From contig CALJFB010000010.1 in the NCBI GenBank assembly GCA_938073895.1, forward strand, positions 104,903 to 168,902: a DNA stretch of 64,000 nt, in the 5' to 3' direction. The notes under the pieces were generated by a model, which was not told where the DNA came from, did not search any database, and was given only the letters and a program-made list of their open reading frames with translations. Position 1 is the first letter of the stretch, and each line of letters begins with the position of its first letter. The position numbers and the translations under genes are program-made. The DNA is from an uncultured Flavobacteriaceae bacterium (GTDB lineage Bacteria > Bacteroidota > Bacteroidia > Flavobacteriales > Flavobacteriaceae). Shown here in pieces: positions 1-10,140 of this stretch.

Positions 1-255
1 GGACAAAATACAACACGTGCACAAATGAAAATGTTTTTAACGCGTATGGGTAAAAGTGCTAAGTTTTTATTAACTGGAGATCCTGGACAAGTAGATTTGC
101 CAAGACATACAGTATCTGGTCTTAAAGAAGCTTTATTAGTTTTAAAAGATATTGAAGGCGTTGGTATGGTTTATCTAGACGAAAAAGATGTTATTAGACA
201 TAAGTTAGTTAAAAAAATTATTGCGGCTTATAAAAGCATAGAAAATATAGATTAA
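1..255 (+). CDS. phoH: PhoH-like ATPase, C-terminal end (partial)
   Basis: The gene is cut by the left edge; it reads in frame from base 1 and stops at 253-255. The visible 84 residues begin [17 protein letters not shown] and contain [11 protein letters not shown], the conserved C-terminal core of the PhoH family P-loop ATPases, then SGLKEAL and the closing [15 protein letters not shown]. PhoH proteins bind and hydrolyse ATP and are linked to RNA metabolism; the exact role is unsettled. The Walker A region lies outside the window. It sits 51 bp upstream of purC on the same strand, so the two may be co-transcribed. Family assignment is strong, but the start and full length are not visible. Confidence 0.93.
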   Translation, partial: GQNTTRAQMKMFLTRMGKSAKFLLTGDPGQVDLPRHTVSGLKEALLVLKDIEGVGMVYLDEKDVIRHKLVKKIIAAYKSIENID

Positions 256-306
256 TCCCAAATGAATAATTAAGTTTGCAACTTTATAATCCCGAAGTAC
301 TTTAAA

Positions 307-1257
307 ATGAGCAACACCATAACAGACAGTAATTTTAATTTTCCAGGACAGAAAAGTGTTTATAAAGGAAAAGTAAGAGAAGTTTATAATATAAACAACG
401 ACTTATTAGTCATGATTGCAACAGACAGATTAAGTGCTTTTGATGTAGTGATGCCAAAAGGTATTCCTTACAAAGGGCAAATCTTAAACCAAATTGCAAC
501 TAAGTTTATGGCTCAAACCGAAGATTTAGTTCCAAATTGGTTAATTGCAACACCAGATCCAAATGTAGCCATTGGACATTTATGCGAACCATTTAAAGTA
601 GAAATGGTAATTAGAGGTTACATGTCTGGACATGCAGCTAGAGAATATAAATTAGGAAAACGCGTACTTTGTGGTGTAGATATGCCAGAAGGATTAAAAG
701 AAAATGATGCGTTTCCTGCACCAATAATAACACCAGCTACAAAAGCAGAAATGGGAGATCATGACGAAGATATTTCGCGTGAAGACATTATTGCTAAAAA
801 CATAGTATCTAAAGAAGATTATAGTATCCTAGAAGATTATACACGTAAATTATTTGCCAGAGGAACAGAAATTGCTGCCTCTAGAGGCTTAATATTAGTA
901 GACACTAAATATGAATTTGGTAAAACTAAAGACGGAAAAATTGTTTTAATAGACGAAATTCATACACCAGATTCTTCACGTTATTTTTATGCAGATGGCT
1001 ACCAAGAGCGCCAAGACAAAAACGAAACTCAAAAACAATTAAGTAAAGAGTTTGTACGCCAATGGTTAATTAGCAACAATTTTCAAGGTTTAGAAGGACA
1101 AACTGTTCCTGTTATGAGCAATGATTATATAAATACTGTTAGCGAACGTTACATAGAGCTTTACGAAAAAATTATGGACGAGACCTTTGTAAAAGCAGAT
1201 GTAAAAAACATACAAGAACGAATAGAAAAAAATGTGTTAGCTTTCTTAAATAAATAG
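307..1257 (+). CDS. purC: Phosphoribosylaminoimidazole-succinocarboxamide synthase (SAICAR synthase)
   Basis: This 316-residue enzyme joins CAIR and aspartate using ATP in de novo purine synthesis, in the cytoplasm. Family marks are GKVREVY (21-27, nucleotide-binding loop), DRLSAFD (40-46), the [14 protein letters not shown] segment, the [13 protein letters not shown] stretch and VDTKYEFG. The length fits the long SAICAR synthase form, not the ~237-residue E. coli form. The ATG at 307 is the first in frame and gives the expected N-terminus. It follows phoH by 51 bp and ends just before a strong hairpin terminator. Confidence 0.97.
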   Translation: MSNTITDSNFNFPGQKSVYKGKVREVYNINNDLLVMIATDRLSAFDVVMPKGIPYKGQILNQIATKFMAQTEDLVPNWLIATPDPNVAIGHLCEPFKVEMVIRGYMSGHAAREYKLGKRVLCGVDMPEGLKENDAFPAPIITPATKAEMGDHDEDISREDIIAKNIVSKEDYSILEDYTRKLFARGTEIAASRGLILVDTKYEFGKTKDGKIVLIDEIHTPDSSRYFYADGYQERQDKNETQKQLSKEFVRQWLISNNFQGLEGQTVPVMSNDYINTVSERYIELYEKIMDETFVKADVKNIQERIEKNVLAFLNK

Positions 1258-1275
1258 AAACTTATCTAATAAATT

Positions 1276-1316
1276 AAAACCCGCATTTAAACATTGTTTA
1301 AGTGCGGGTTTTTTTG
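1276..1316. terminator. Rho-independent terminator after purC (bidirectional)
   Basis: A near-perfect stem of 15 pairs (AACCCGC arm at 1278, one G-T pair, 3-base loop) is followed by seven T on the plus strand and preceded by an A-rich stretch. It separates purC from the convergent esterase gene and could serve both. Confidence 0.9.
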
Positions 1317-1357
1317 TTATTTTTTGTGAAATTTAGGTTTTTATTTCTAATTCTATC

Positions 1358-2170
1358 TTAATTAGTATTCAAACTCCAAATAAGTGCTTTCTCTTTAGTA
1401 GCTCTAAAAATGGTGTTATGTTGCTCTTTGGGTTCTGGAGAATAATTCCAAATTAAGTTTTTTGGTGTATTTTTTTTCAATGTTTCAGAAAGATTAGTAG
1501 TGTGTTTATAAATATCTTTAGCATCTGATCCTGCAAACCATAATTTTGTTTTTTGTTTTGGTAGGTTAGCTAAATATCGACTAGCATTTTGTTCTAAATA
1601 ATTATTATTCCACCATAAAGATGGATCCATAGCAATATAAAAATTAAATGCAGTTGGTTCTAAAAACAAGGTTTCCATAACAAATAAACCAGAAAGCGAT
1701 TCGCCTATAATACCTTTGTAGTTTGTAGTTCTGTAAGTTGTATTAATTTTAGGCATAAGTTCTTTAGTAATAAAAGCTCTAAAGTTTTTTGCGCCATCTG
1801 TAAGTGGGCAATATTCTGCATCTGTTTTTACCACAGAAACTCCAGATAAATCTTTTCGTCGGTCTGTATTTTCAATGCCAACCAATATAAAAGGCGGAAT
1901 ACTTTTATTACCAACTAATTTGGATAGCGTATTTGCAATATGTGGAAAATCTTCTTTTATGCCACCATCTGGCATATATATAACAGGAAAATCTGTAGTG
2001 CCATTTTTATAAGTTGGTGGAAGCCAAACGTTAATAACACGAGTTTCATTTACAAAGGTAGAGTTAAGTGTAAAATTATCGTGTTCTGGTATTGGGTCTA
2101 ATTGTTGTGGCTTATTAACACAACTAATAGTAATAATAGCAAGAGATAGAAATAGATATAATTTGTTCAT
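1358..2170 (-). CDS. Esterase-family alpha/beta hydrolase lipoprotein
   Basis: This 270-residue protein has a lipoprotein signal peptide with lipobox ITISC (Cys17), so it is probably anchored in an envelope membrane. The rest resembles the esterase D / enterochelin-esterase-like family: a VWLPPTY strand, PVIYMPDGG as the oxyanion region, the nucleophile elbow GESLSG (Ser158) and a late His (His251, in EQHNT). These place it as a serine hydrolase of small esters; the substrate is unknown. It stands alone on the minus strand, convergent with purC. No iron-uptake genes are nearby, so a siderophore role is not supported. Confidence 0.8.
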   Translation of the reverse strand: MNKLYLFLSLAIITISCVNKPQQLDPIPEHDNFTLNSTFVNETRVINVWLPPTYKNGTTDFPVIYMPDGGIKEDFPHIANTLSKLVGNKSIPPFILVGIENTDRRKDLSGVSVVKTDAEYCPLTDGAKNFRAFITKELMPKINTTYRTTNYKGIIGESLSGLFVMETLFLEPTAFNFYIAMDPSLWWNNNYLEQNASRYLANLPKQKTKLWFAGSDAKDIYKHTTNLSETLKKNTPKNLIWNYSPEPKEQHNTIFRATKEKALIWSLNTN

Positions 2171-2401
2171 TATTTTTGTTTTATTAAAGATGAAATTAAA
2201 ATTAATATGTTGATTTAAATTTAGATGAAATCAAGTTAATATTCAAAAAAGGTTAATTAAATTATAATTTATTTATTTTAAAGTCAGTTATTAGGTTTTC
2301 AATAAACTTAACTATAAAGTATAACTAAAATTATACATAAAAGTGTTAGATAATGTTAGTTTTTTGTAACTTAGTACTTATATTATTTAAATAAGTAAAT
2401 T

Positions 2402-3001
2402 ATGGCATTCTATACTAAAGTAAAATGGGTTTTAGGTATATTAATGGTTTTTGTGTTAATTGTTACCACAAATTTAATCGATAGAACTAATTTTATTAGA
2501 GTAAAAGAATCTGTAGAAACCATATATAAAGATCGATTGGTTGCTAAAGGTTTAATTTTTGATATTTCAACATCTATTCAAGAAAAAGAGATTGCTGTAG
2601 CATTATTAGATTCTTCTTTTTTTAGGGTTTCTAATTCTAAGTTAAATACAGATATTAATACTTTTATTTCTAAATTTGAAAGTACAAAACTAACCTTAAA
2701 AGAAGAAAAAATATTTCAAGAGTTAAAAGATAATCTTATTGTTTTAGAAGCTGCCGAAAAAGATTTTATAAACTCTAAATTTGTTAATTCTAAAGCGACT
2801 TTTCTAAAAATATCTAAAGTAAAGCAGAATCTTAAAGATTTATCTGAAATACAAATTGCCGAAGGCAGCAGACAAATGTCTATTAGTAAAAAAGCAATAG
2901 ATACTGTAGAGTTATTTACACAAATAGAAATATATTTATTAGTGTTTTTAGCTATAGTTATACAAATTATAGTAATGTATAATCCTAAGGATAAAGACTA
3001 A
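2402..3001 (+). CDS. Two-TM four-helix-bundle (4HB_MCP-like) sensor-domain protein
   Basis: This 199-residue protein has an N-terminal membrane helix (about 8-25), a ~150-residue all-helical periplasmic region rich in K, E and S, and a second membrane helix (about 176-193) followed by only six residues. That is the layout of the ligand-binding half of a methyl-accepting chemotaxis protein (4HB_MCP domain), but with no HAMP or signalling domain. Flavobacteria generally lack chemotaxis flagella, so such orphan proteins probably act in another envelope-sensing role. The family call rests on topology and helix pattern; function is unknown. It is a single-gene unit closed by a terminator. Confidence 0.6.
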   Translation: MAFYTKVKWVLGILMVFVLIVTTNLIDRTNFIRVKESVETIYKDRLVAKGLIFDISTSIQEKEIAVALLDSSFFRVSNSKLNTDINTFISKFESTKLTLKEEKIFQELKDNLIVLEAAEKDFINSKFVNSKATFLKISKVKQNLKDLSEIQIAEGSRQMSISKKAIDTVELFTQIEIYLLVFLAIVIQIIVMYNPKDKD

Positions 3002-3030
3002 AGATTAATCTTAGTTTATACGTGTATTAA

Positions 3031-3066
3031 AAAAGGATTTACAATTATTGTAAATCCTTTTTTAGT
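3031..3066 (+). terminator. Rho-independent terminator
   Basis: An 11-12 bp stem of the AAAGGATTTACA type with a 4-base loop is followed by six T, starting 30 bp after the stop of the sensor-like gene. Confidence 0.8.
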
Positions 3067-3243
3067 TAATAATAGCATTTGTTTTATTTAGATTTAAACT
3101 TAAAGATAGTTAAGTTAAACTTTAGGCACACAAATTAAATAGTATAACGTTTTACAAATTAGAACTAATTTGTTCTAATGTTTTAGTTAAGAGCTTAAAC
3201 TTATTTAGATAAAAAAAAGAAAAAATTAACTTGTATTTTAACA

Positions 3244-3277
3244 AAAAAGCACTTCAATATAAATTGAAGTGCTTTTA
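3244..3277 (-). terminator. Rho-independent terminator for the minus-strand coiled-coil gene
   Basis: A 14-bp perfect stem (AAAAGCACTTCAAT arm, 4-base loop) lies 23 bp beyond the stop of the gene that ends at 3300. On the minus strand it is followed by a T run. The rest of the 3002-3299 spacer holds only AT-rich sequence. Confidence 0.8.
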
Positions 3278-3299
3278 TTAAATTATAAGAATATAAAAA

Positions 3300-3929
3300 C
3301 TATTTTCCTCTGTTCTTATTTATTAAATCTTGCAATTCACGTCTTACTTTTTGCTCTCGCTCTAAGGCATTACGTCTATGCTCGTTAAATTCGTTTTCCA
3401 CTTCAGTTAGCTGGTACTTTGCTTCCTTAGTTAGTACATTGCTATTTTTAAATTGATAGACAAAAAAGGCCAATAAGCCTATTAATATTATAATTACAAA
3501 AAACAAAATAGTGTTATAGCTAGTTTTAGATAAGCTCATACCAAATAATGAAATCTCATCTTTTTTAGAAGTAACAATATCAAGATCTGTTTGTGTATTG
3601 TTTAATTTTACTTGTAAGGTTTTTATTTCTTGTTCCTGTTTAGAAATTGTAGTTAGCGAAGCACTATGCTTATCTGTAATTACTTTTAAAGTATCTAAAG
3701 TGTTAGACTTTAATTGATCTATCCATTGGGCTTTTACGACTTCGTAATTTTGTTTTTTATCATCTCTCCAATTAGAAGATTTTTTTGTAATATAATCAAA
3801 CTGGTTAGAGATTGTACTTTTTGTTAAAGATAATTTTGGAGTAGTTACTGTAGAGTTTACTTGAGAAAAAATACTTGTAGTTGTGCAAAAGACAATACAT
3901 ATTAAACTTAATAAATGTTTAGATAACAT
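3300..3929 (-). CDS. Signal-peptide / single-TM / coiled-coil protein of unknown function
   Basis: This 209-residue protein has a cleavable-looking signal peptide (ending SIFSQ, about 23), a polar region, a heptad-rich coiled coil (about 85-120), one strong membrane helix (about 142-160) and a second charged coiled coil to the end. Similar flavobacterial proteins have, as I recall, been labelled tRNA (guanine-N1)-methyltransferase, but there is no SPOUT-fold or TrmD motif here and the topology is wrong for a tRNA enzyme. Treat it as a membrane scaffold-like protein of unknown role. It is monocistronic, with a TACTTTTG box just upstream and a terminator downstream. Confidence 0.7.
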   Translation of the reverse strand: MLSKHLLSLICIVFCTTTSIFSQVNSTVTTPKLSLTKSTISNQFDYITKKSSNWRDDKKQNYEVVKAQWIDQLKSNTLDTLKVITDKHSASLTTISKQEQEIKTLQVKLNNTQTDLDIVTSKKDEISLFGMSLSKTSYNTILFFVIIILIGLLAFFVYQFKNSNVLTKEAKYQLTEVENEFNEHRRNALEREQKVRRELQDLINKNRGK

Positions 3930-3955
3930 AATAATTTTAGGTTTTTAATAAGTTG

Positions 3956-3971
3956 CAAAAGTACAAAGATA
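3956..3971 (-). promoter_or_regulatory. Two adjacent -7 boxes upstream of the coiled-coil gene
   Basis: Read on the minus strand, TATCTTTG (3971-3964) is followed directly by TACTTTTG (3963-3956). Both fit the Bacteroidota -7 consensus TAnnTTTG and lie 27-42 bp before the ATG. I see no TTG at the right -33 distance for either. Confidence 0.45.
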
Positions 3972-3998
3972 TGTGCTTACAGATAAGATTATTATACA

Positions 3999-4030
3999 AA
4001 AAAAGCCTCAAATAATTTGAGGCTTTTTAA
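3999..4030 (-). terminator. Rho-independent terminator after gap
   Basis: A perfect hairpin with arm AAAAGCCTCAAA and a 3-6 base loop, with an A tract on the plus-strand 5' side that becomes a T tract on the minus strand. It lies 30 bp beyond the gap stop codon. Confidence 0.85.
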
Positions 4031-4059
4031 TGCTAAATGTATAGCGTTATAATTTTCTA

Positions 4060-5508
4060 CTAATAGTAAGTAAAACGTCTTACTTTGGCAATGTGTTTTG
4101 CTAAACGTATAACTTGATGGCTATAACCATATTCGTTATCATACCAAATATATAATAATACATTTTTACCATCTTTTCTTACTATGGTAGCTTTACTATC
4201 GTAAATTGATGGTGCAGATGAACCAACAATATCGCTACTTACAAGTTCGTCGCTTAATTCGTATTTAATTTGCTCTACTAAATCGCCTTCTAAGGCATAT
4301 TTTTTAATTGTAGCATTCATACTTTCTACAGAACATTCTTTGTCTAGTTCTAAGTTTAGAATAGCTAAAGAGCCATTAGGAACAGGAACACGTATTGCGT
4401 TACTTGTTAATTTCCCTTCAAAACTTGGTAAAGCTTTACTTACAGCTTTTCCTGCACCAGTTTCTGTAATAACCATGTTTAAAGCAGCAGCTCTTCCACG
4501 ACGGTATTTATTATGAAAATTGTCTACTAAATTTTGATCGTTAGTATAAGCATGAATAGTTTCTAAATGTCCAGTTTTAACACCAAACGTATCATCTACG
4601 GCTTTTAAAATAGGTGTAATTGCATTTGTAGTACAAGATGCTGCAGAGAAAATATTAATCTTATCTGGATCGTTCTCTAAGTGGTTTACACCATGTACAA
4701 TATTTGGAATACCTTTTCCTGGAGCAGTTAATAGTACTTTGTCAGCGCCATTAGAAGACCTTAAACGTTCTAAAGCTTCTTTATCTCTAAATACACCAGT
4801 ATTATCAATAATTAAAGCATCGTTAATTCCGTATTTTGTGTAATCTATATCTTCTGGTTGATTTGCAGAAATAATTTTAACCGTTGTACCATTAATAATT
4901 AAAGATTCGTTTTCTAAATCTGTAGTTACAGTTCCAGAAAAATCTCCGTGCACAGAATCGTTCATTAATAATGCAGCACGTTTTTGTAATACCACAGCAT
5001 CAATTTTTCCACGTGTTACAATTGCACGTAAACGTAATTGGCTACCTTTTCCTGTTTTTGTCATTAGTTCTCTAGCAACTAAACGACCAATTCTACCAAA
5101 TCCGTAAAGCACTACATCTTTAGGTTTAATAGCTTTTAATTTTTTTGCACCATTTAACTTATCTGCAACAAAAGCCATAGCATTGCTATACTTGTTATCA
5201 GATAAATGGTATTCATAGGTTAATTTACCTATATCCAGTTTTGCTGGAGGCACATCTAACGTTTGAATAGCTTCTGCTATTTCTACAGAGTCAAATACCG
5301 AAATTGGTTTTTGTACAAATTCTCCGGCATATTCATGTAGATTTAGGATATCGCTAACCGTACGATCTATTAATTGGTTTCTAAATAGGACCAATTCTAT
5401 AGATTTATCGTACCATAAATCGCTAACGATTTTGATAAATTCTACAGTAGCACGACGTCTGTCTGCTTGAAATGCTAATTCACTTTCGTAAGTTTCGTTA
5501 GTTGCCAT
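4060..5508 (-). CDS. gap: Glyceraldehyde-3-phosphate dehydrogenase, long form with N-terminal extension
   Basis: This 482-residue protein oxidises glyceraldehyde 3-phosphate with phosphate and NAD(P). The GAPDH fold starts only near residue 130: GFGRIG (136-141) is the dinucleotide-binding loop and SAASCTTNAITP carries the catalytic Cys292. The late WYDNEYGYSHQ motif is intact. Ordinary GAPDH is about 335 residues, so about 130 residues (helical, charged) are added at the N-terminus. Long GAPDHs of this size occur in Bacteroidota and some gamma-proteobacteria; whether the direction is glycolytic or gluconeogenic cannot be told. It is a single-gene unit. Confidence 0.95.
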   Translation of the reverse strand: MATNETYESELAFQADRRRATVEFIKIVSDLWYDKSIELVLFRNQLIDRTVSDILNLHEYAGEFVQKPISVFDSVEIAEAIQTLDVPPAKLDIGKLTYEYHLSDNKYSNAMAFVADKLNGAKKLKAIKPKDVVLYGFGRIGRLVARELMTKTGKGSQLRLRAIVTRGKIDAVVLQKRAALLMNDSVHGDFSGTVTTDLENESLIINGTTVKIISANQPEDIDYTKYGINDALIIDNTGVFRDKEALERLRSSNGADKVLLTAPGKGIPNIVHGVNHLENDPDKINIFSAASCTTNAITPILKAVDDTFGVKTGHLETIHAYTNDQNLVDNFHNKYRRGRAAALNMVITETGAGKAVSKALPSFEGKLTSNAIRVPVPNGSLAILNLELDKECSVESMNATIKKYALEGDLVEQIKYELSDELVSSDIVGSSAPSIYDSKATIVRKDGKNVLLYIWYDNEYGYSHQVIRLAKHIAKVRRFTYY

Positions 5509-5546
5509 TCTTTTTGATTTAGTTTTGTTGATGTGTTAAACTGTTG

Positions 5547-5554
5547 CAAAAGTA
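5547..5554 (-). promoter_or_regulatory. Probable -7 promoter box of gap
   Basis: TACTTTTG on the minus strand fits TAnnTTTG and lies 38 bp before the gap ATG. At the -33 distance the sequence gives only a partial match. The remaining 5555-5799 spacer up to lon is AT-rich and I see no other feature in it. Confidence 0.45.
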
Positions 5555-5799
5555 TATATTTCAAACGTTTTCGTAAAATATTTAACGTTCTTTTATTACC
5601 TATTTTTTTTGTAATATCTAAGACTTTAAAATATCTCTTATTTAGGATTAAACATTGGCATATTAATTGAAAATTAATATAATAAATATCAACCTTTTAA
5701 TCTGTTTTTAACTGATTATCAGCTTGTTTTGCTAATTTTTAAAATTTAAAAGATAAAGTGTTAATGCGTTTTAATGACACTTTGGCTTAATATAAACTT

Positions 5800-8268
5800 A
5801 TGAAAAAAAGAGATTTTTTTACAATAGACAGTTTGTCATCTCAAGATATAGACGAAAATTCAGAATTAATTCCATTAATGACTCCTGAAGATGAAGAAGA
5901 AATTAATAATGAAGCCTTACCAGAATCTTTACCAATACTTTCTTTAAGAAATACGGTATTATTTCCAGGCGTTGTAATTCCAATTACTGCTGGACGCGAT
6001 AAATCTATAAAATTAATTAACGATGCTAATAAAGGTAGCAAAGTTATTGGTGTTGTGGCACAAAAAGATGAAGCAGTAGAAGATCCATCTGCCGAAGAAC
6101 TTCATCAAACCGGAACTGTAGCACGTATTCTAAAGGTTTTAAAAATGCCCGATGGTAATACAACAGTAATTATTCAAGGTAAAAAGCGTTTTGCAATAGA
6201 TCAAGTTACACAAGAGGAACCATATATTATGGCAACTGTAAAAGAGGTCGAAGATGTAAAGCCTAAAAGAGATAAAGAGTTTAAGGCTATCTTAGAATCT
6301 GTAAAAGAAGTAGCGCTTCAAATTATAGACGAAAGTCCAAACATTCCAAGCGAAGCCTCATTTGCAATTAAAAATATTGAAAGCGATTCATTTCTAATCA
6401 ATTTTGTATCGTCTAATATGAATTTAGGCGTAAAAGAAAAACAAGATTTATTAGAGATAGGAAATCTTAAAGATCGTGCTCTAGAAACGCTAAAGTTTAT
6501 GAATATCGAAGTTCAAAAACTTGCACTTAAAAACGACATTCAGTCTAAAGTGCAAAACGATATGAATAAGCAACAACGCGATTATTTCTTACATCAGCAA
6601 ATGAAAACCATACAAGAAGAACTTGGTGGCGTAAGTAATGAGCAAGAGTTGGAAGACATGAAAATTCGTGCTAAATCTAAAAAATGGGACAAAAAAGTAG
6701 GCGAGCACTTTGCAAAAGAAATTGCCAAATTACAGCGCATGAATCCGCAAGTTGCAGACTATTCTATACAACGTAATTATTTAGATTTATTTTTAGATTT
6801 ACCATGGAACGAATTTAGTAAAGATAAATTCGATTTAAAAAGAGCCAAGAAAGTATTAGATCGCGATCATTATGGTCTAGATGATGTAAAAAAACGAATT
6901 ATAGAATACTTAGCAGTTCTAAAATTACGTAACGATATGAAATCCCCAATTTTATGTCTTTATGGCCCACCAGGCGTTGGTAAAACATCTTTAGGAAAAT
7001 CTATTGCCGAAGCTTTAGGTAGAGAATATGTGCGTATTTCTTTAGGAGGATTACGCGACGAAGCCGAAATTAGAGGTCATAGAAAAACTTATATTGGTGC
7101 TATGCCAGGTCGTATTATTCAAAGTTTAAAAAAGGCAGGAACATCTAATCCAGTATTTGTTTTAGACGAAATAGATAAATTAACAAACTCTAATCAAGGC
7201 GATCCATCTTCGGCTATGTTAGAAGTTTTAGATCCAGAACAAAATAGCGAATTTCACGATAATTTCTTAGAAATGGGTTATGATCTTTCTAAAGTTATGT
7301 TTATTGCAACTTCTAATAGTTTAGGAAATATTCAGCCTGCATTAAGAGATAGAATGGAAATTATAAATGTTACCGGTTATACCATTGAAGAAAAAGTAGA
7401 AATAGGAAAACAACATTTATTACCAAAGCAAATAAAAGAACACGGATTAACAGATAAAGACCTTAAAATAGCAAAACCTCAAATAGAGAAAATTGTTGAA
7501 GGTTACACTAGAGAATCTGGAGTACGTGGTTTAGATAAACAAATAGCAAAAATGGTGCGTAATGCAGCAAAAAATATTGCTATGGAAGAAGAATACAACC
7601 ATAAAGTTACTAATAATGATGTTGTTGAAGTACTTGGTAGTCCAAGATTAGAACGCGATAAATACGAAAATAACGAAGTTGCTGGTGTTGTTACAGGTTT
7701 AGCTTGGACAAGTGTTGGTGGAGATATTTTATTTATAGAGTCTATTTTATCTAAAGGCAAAGGCACAATGACTATTACCGGTAATTTAGGTAAAGTTATG
7801 AAAGAGTCTGCAACCATTGCAATGGAGTTTATAAAAGCTAATGCAGACGATTTTGGAATTAATCCAATCCTATTTAACAACTATAACGTACATATTCATG
7901 TTCCAGAAGGTGCAACACCAAAAGATGGACCAAGCGCAGGAGTTACTATGTTAACGTCTTTAGTCTCATTATTTACTCAAAAAAGAGTAAAGAAAAGTTT
8001 AGCAATGACTGGAGAAATTACATTACGTGGAAAAGTATTACCTGTTGGTGGAATAAAAGAGAAAATCTTAGCGGCTAAACGTGCAAGAATAAAAGAAATT
8101 ATTTTATGCGAAAGTAATAAAAGAGATATAGACGAAATTAAAGCAGATTACTTAAAAGGCTTAACGTTTCATTATGTGTCTGATATGAAAGATGTTATAA
8201 AACACGCCATGACTACCACTAATGTTAAAAATTATAAAAAGTTAGAAACTTTAGTTGTTAAAAAATAA
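5800..8268 (+). CDS. lon: ATP-dependent protease Lon
   Basis: This 822-residue cytoplasmic AAA+ serine protease degrades misfolded and regulatory proteins. It has an N-terminal Lon substrate-binding domain (about 40-240), a coiled linker, Walker A GPPGVGKT (389-396), Walker [10 protein letters not shown], and a C-terminal protease domain with catalytic Ser712 in DGPSAG and Lys755 in GGIKEK. The length is typical. The start at 5800 gives an acidic leader of about 35 residues before the domain, usual in this group. The next gene, porQ, begins 49 bp after the stop and has its own -7 box. Confidence 0.98.
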   Translation: MKKRDFFTIDSLSSQDIDENSELIPLMTPEDEEEINNEALPESLPILSLRNTVLFPGVVIPITAGRDKSIKLINDANKGSKVIGVVAQKDEAVEDPSAEELHQTGTVARILKVLKMPDGNTTVIIQGKKRFAIDQVTQEEPYIMATVKEVEDVKPKRDKEFKAILESVKEVALQIIDESPNIPSEASFAIKNIESDSFLINFVSSNMNLGVKEKQDLLEIGNLKDRALETLKFMNIEVQKLALKNDIQSKVQNDMNKQQRDYFLHQQMKTIQEELGGVSNEQELEDMKIRAKSKKWDKKVGEHFAKEIAKLQRMNPQVADYSIQRNYLDLFLDLPWNEFSKDKFDLKRAKKVLDRDHYGLDDVKKRIIEYLAVLKLRNDMKSPILCLYGPPGVGKTSLGKSIAEALGREYVRISLGGLRDEAEIRGHRKTYIGAMPGRIIQSLKKAGTSNPVFVLDEIDKLTNSNQGDPSSAMLEVLDPEQNSEFHDNFLEMGYDLSKVMFIATSNSLGNIQPALRDRMEIINVTGYTIEEKVEIGKQHLLPKQIKEHGLTDKDLKIAKPQIEKIVEGYTRESGVRGLDKQIAKMVRNAAKNIAMEEEYNHKVTNNDVVEVLGSPRLERDKYENNEVAGVVTGLAWTSVGGDILFIESILSKGKGTMTITGNLGKVMKESATIAMEFIKANADDFGINPILFNNYNVHIHVPEGATPKDGPSAGVTMLTSLVSLFTQKRVKKSLAMTGEITLRGKVLPVGGIKEKILAAKRARIKEIILCESNKRDIDEIKADYLKGLTFHYVSDMKDVIKHAMTTTNVKNYKKLETLVVKK

Positions 8269-8302
8269 AATTAACTTTAAAGCGTTCTACATTAGATTTA
8301 GT

Positions 8303-8310
8303 TATTTTTG
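8303..8310 (+). promoter_or_regulatory. Probable -7 box of porQ
   Basis: TATTTTTG matches TAnnTTTG exactly. It lies 7 bp before the porQ ATG at 8318, so a transcript from here would have almost no leader. The -33 match is poor (TTA, slightly long spacer). Confidence 0.4.
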
Positions 8311-8317
8311 CGAATCA

Positions 8318-9337
8318 ATGGTTAAAACAAAACTGATTATTATTTGTTTGTTAATTAGCTCCATAGCATTTTCCCAGCTTGGTGGTAATTCTACTTACCA
8401 GTTTTTGAATTTAGTGTCATCACCTAGACAAGCTGCTCTAGGTGGTAAGGTGCTAACTAACGTAGATCACGACGTTACACAAGCTTTATATAACCCATCT
8501 ACAATTAATTATAAAATGGATAACCAATTAGCGGTTAATTACACTAATTATTTTGGAGATATTACATATGGAACTGCGGCATACGCATATACTTGGGATA
8601 GACGAACACAAACTATTCATGCAGGAATAACCTATGTAAATTATGGCTCTTTTGATGGTTACGATGAACAAGGTAATGCCACAGGAGAATTTACAGGTAG
8701 CGAAGCAGCATTATCTGTTGGTTATGCAAAGCAGCTAGGTTACTCGGATTTCTATGCAGGTGCAAATGTAAAATTAATTACGTCTACTTTAGAACAATAT
8801 AATTCTATTGGAATAGCAACAGATTTGGGATTACTTTATATAGACGAACATCTAGATTTTCAAGCCACTTTGGTTATTAGAAACTTTGGAACACAAATAA
8901 CCACATACGCAGGTTTACAAGAAAAATTACCACTAGAAATTAATTTTGGAATGTCTCAAACCCTAGAGCATATCCCTTTACGTTGGCATATTACCTTAGA
9001 AAATTTACAGCAATGGCCAATAGCAGCATCAAACCCAGGACGTGTGCAAACAGATTTAGAAGGTAATATAACCGAAGAAAAAGTGGGTTTTTTTAGTCAA
9101 GTAGTTAGACATGCTATAGTAGGAGTAGAGTTGTTTCCAGATAAAGGCTTCAATATACGTTTAGGTTATAATTTTAGAAAAGCTGAAGAACTTAGAATAG
9201 AAGAACAACGTAATTTTTCAGGAATATCTGCTGGTTTTGGGATAAAATTAAATAAATTACGCTTTAGTTATACACATGCTAGATATTCGGCAGCATCAAA
9301 TATTAATTTCTTCGGACTACAAATAGATTTAAAATAG
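8318..9337 (+). CDS. porQ: Type IX secretion system protein PorQ
   Basis: This protein of about 339 residues is a PorQ/PorV-like outer-membrane beta-barrel that takes part in export of CTD-bearing proteins through the Bacteroidota type IX system. I place the start at ATG 8318, not at the upstream 8255 codon that overlaps lon, because it gives a clean signal peptide (LLISSIAFSQ). The mature protein opens with TYQFLNLVSSPRQAALGG, typical of the family, and continues as alternating strands rich in Tyr and Gly. It abuts cmk (TAGTG overlap), a gene order I associate with flavobacteria. No other T9SS component is in the window. Confidence 0.85.
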   Translation: MVKTKLIIICLLISSIAFSQLGGNSTYQFLNLVSSPRQAALGGKVLTNVDHDVTQALYNPSTINYKMDNQLAVNYTNYFGDITYGTAAYAYTWDRRTQTIHAGITYVNYGSFDGYDEQGNATGEFTGSEAALSVGYAKQLGYSDFYAGANVKLITSTLEQYNSIGIATDLGLLYIDEHLDFQATLVIRNFGTQITTYAGLQEKLPLEINFGMSQTLEHIPLRWHITLENLQQWPIAASNPGRVQTDLEGNITEEKVGFFSQVVRHAIVGVELFPDKGFNIRLGYNFRKAEELRIEEQRNFSGISAGFGIKLNKLRFSYTHARYSAASNINFFGLQIDLK

Positions 9338-10026
9338 TGAAACAAATTACAATAGCCATAGACGGATTTTCTTCAACAGGAAAAAGCACCATTGCAAAGC
9401 AAATTGCTAAACATTTAGGTTATGTATATGTAGACTCTGGCGCTATGTATAGAGCTATTACTTATTTTGCAATGCAAAATAATTTTATAGCAAAAGATTT
9501 TTTTAAAGCAGACATACTTGTTGCCAACTTGGAGCGAATAACCATTTCGTTTAAATTTAATCCAAACGTTGGTTTTGCCGAAGTTTATTTAAATGGAGAA
9601 AACATAGAACACGCTATTAGAACCCTAGAAGTTTCTGGGTTTGTAAGTAAAGTAGCAGCAATTCCAGAAGTTAGATATCTATTAGTAAAACAACAACAAA
9701 ATCTTGGTAAGGATAAAGGTGTTGTAATGGATGGACGCGATATTGGAACTGTAGTTTTTCCGTATGCAGAACTTAAAATATTTATGACTGCTTCTGCAGA
9801 TACAAGAGCGCAACGTAGATTTGATGAGCTTATAAAACGTGGCGATAAAGTACAGTATCAAGATGTATTAACAAACGTGCAAGAGCGCGATTATATAGAT
9901 TCTCACAGAGAAGATTCGCCTTTAGTAAAAGCAGACGATGCTATAGAAATAGATAATTCTCATTTAACTAGAGCAGAACAATTCGATAAAGTGTTACAAT
10001 TAGTAAATAGTACTTTAAAAGAGTAG
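9337..10026 (+). CDS. cmk: Cytidylate kinase
   Basis: This 229-residue enzyme phosphorylates CMP and dCMP. Marks are the P-loop GFSSTGKST near residue 10 (the Bacteroidota variant of the usual DGPAGSGKS), YVDSGAMYRAITYF, and MDGRDIGTVVFP. The start is GTG at 9337, overlapping the last base of the porQ stop (TAGTG), which indicates translational coupling. Length and motifs are complete. A bidirectional hairpin terminator follows. Confidence 0.96.
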   Translation: MKQITIAIDGFSSTGKSTIAKQIAKHLGYVYVDSGAMYRAITYFAMQNNFIAKDFFKADILVANLERITISFKFNPNVGFAEVYLNGENIEHAIRTLEVSGFVSKVAAIPEVRYLLVKQQQNLGKDKGVVMDGRDIGTVVFPYAELKIFMTASADTRAQRRFDELIKRGDKVQYQDVLTNVQERDYIDSHREDSPLVKADDAIEIDNSHLTRAEQFDKVLQLVNSTLKE

Positions 10027-10067
10027 AAGTAATAGCTAATGTTTTAAAAAATTAAACTAATAAAACT

Positions 10068-10104
10068 AAAAATCCCATTTGAAATTATCAAATGGGATTT
10101 TAAA
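10068..10104. terminator. Bidirectional terminator between cmk and the LysM gene
   Basis: A perfect stem with arm AAATCCCATTTGA and a 5-base loop, A-rich before and T-rich after, sits between two convergent genes. Confidence 0.85.
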
Positions 10105-10140
10105 GTTTAAAAACTTAAGTTAATAAACTACAGTATATTC

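Noticed and set aside
3300..3929. tRNA (guanine-N1)-methyltransferase label for this protein.
   Set aside because: A signal peptide, membrane helix and coiled coils, and no SPOUT motif; the label does not fit the sequence.
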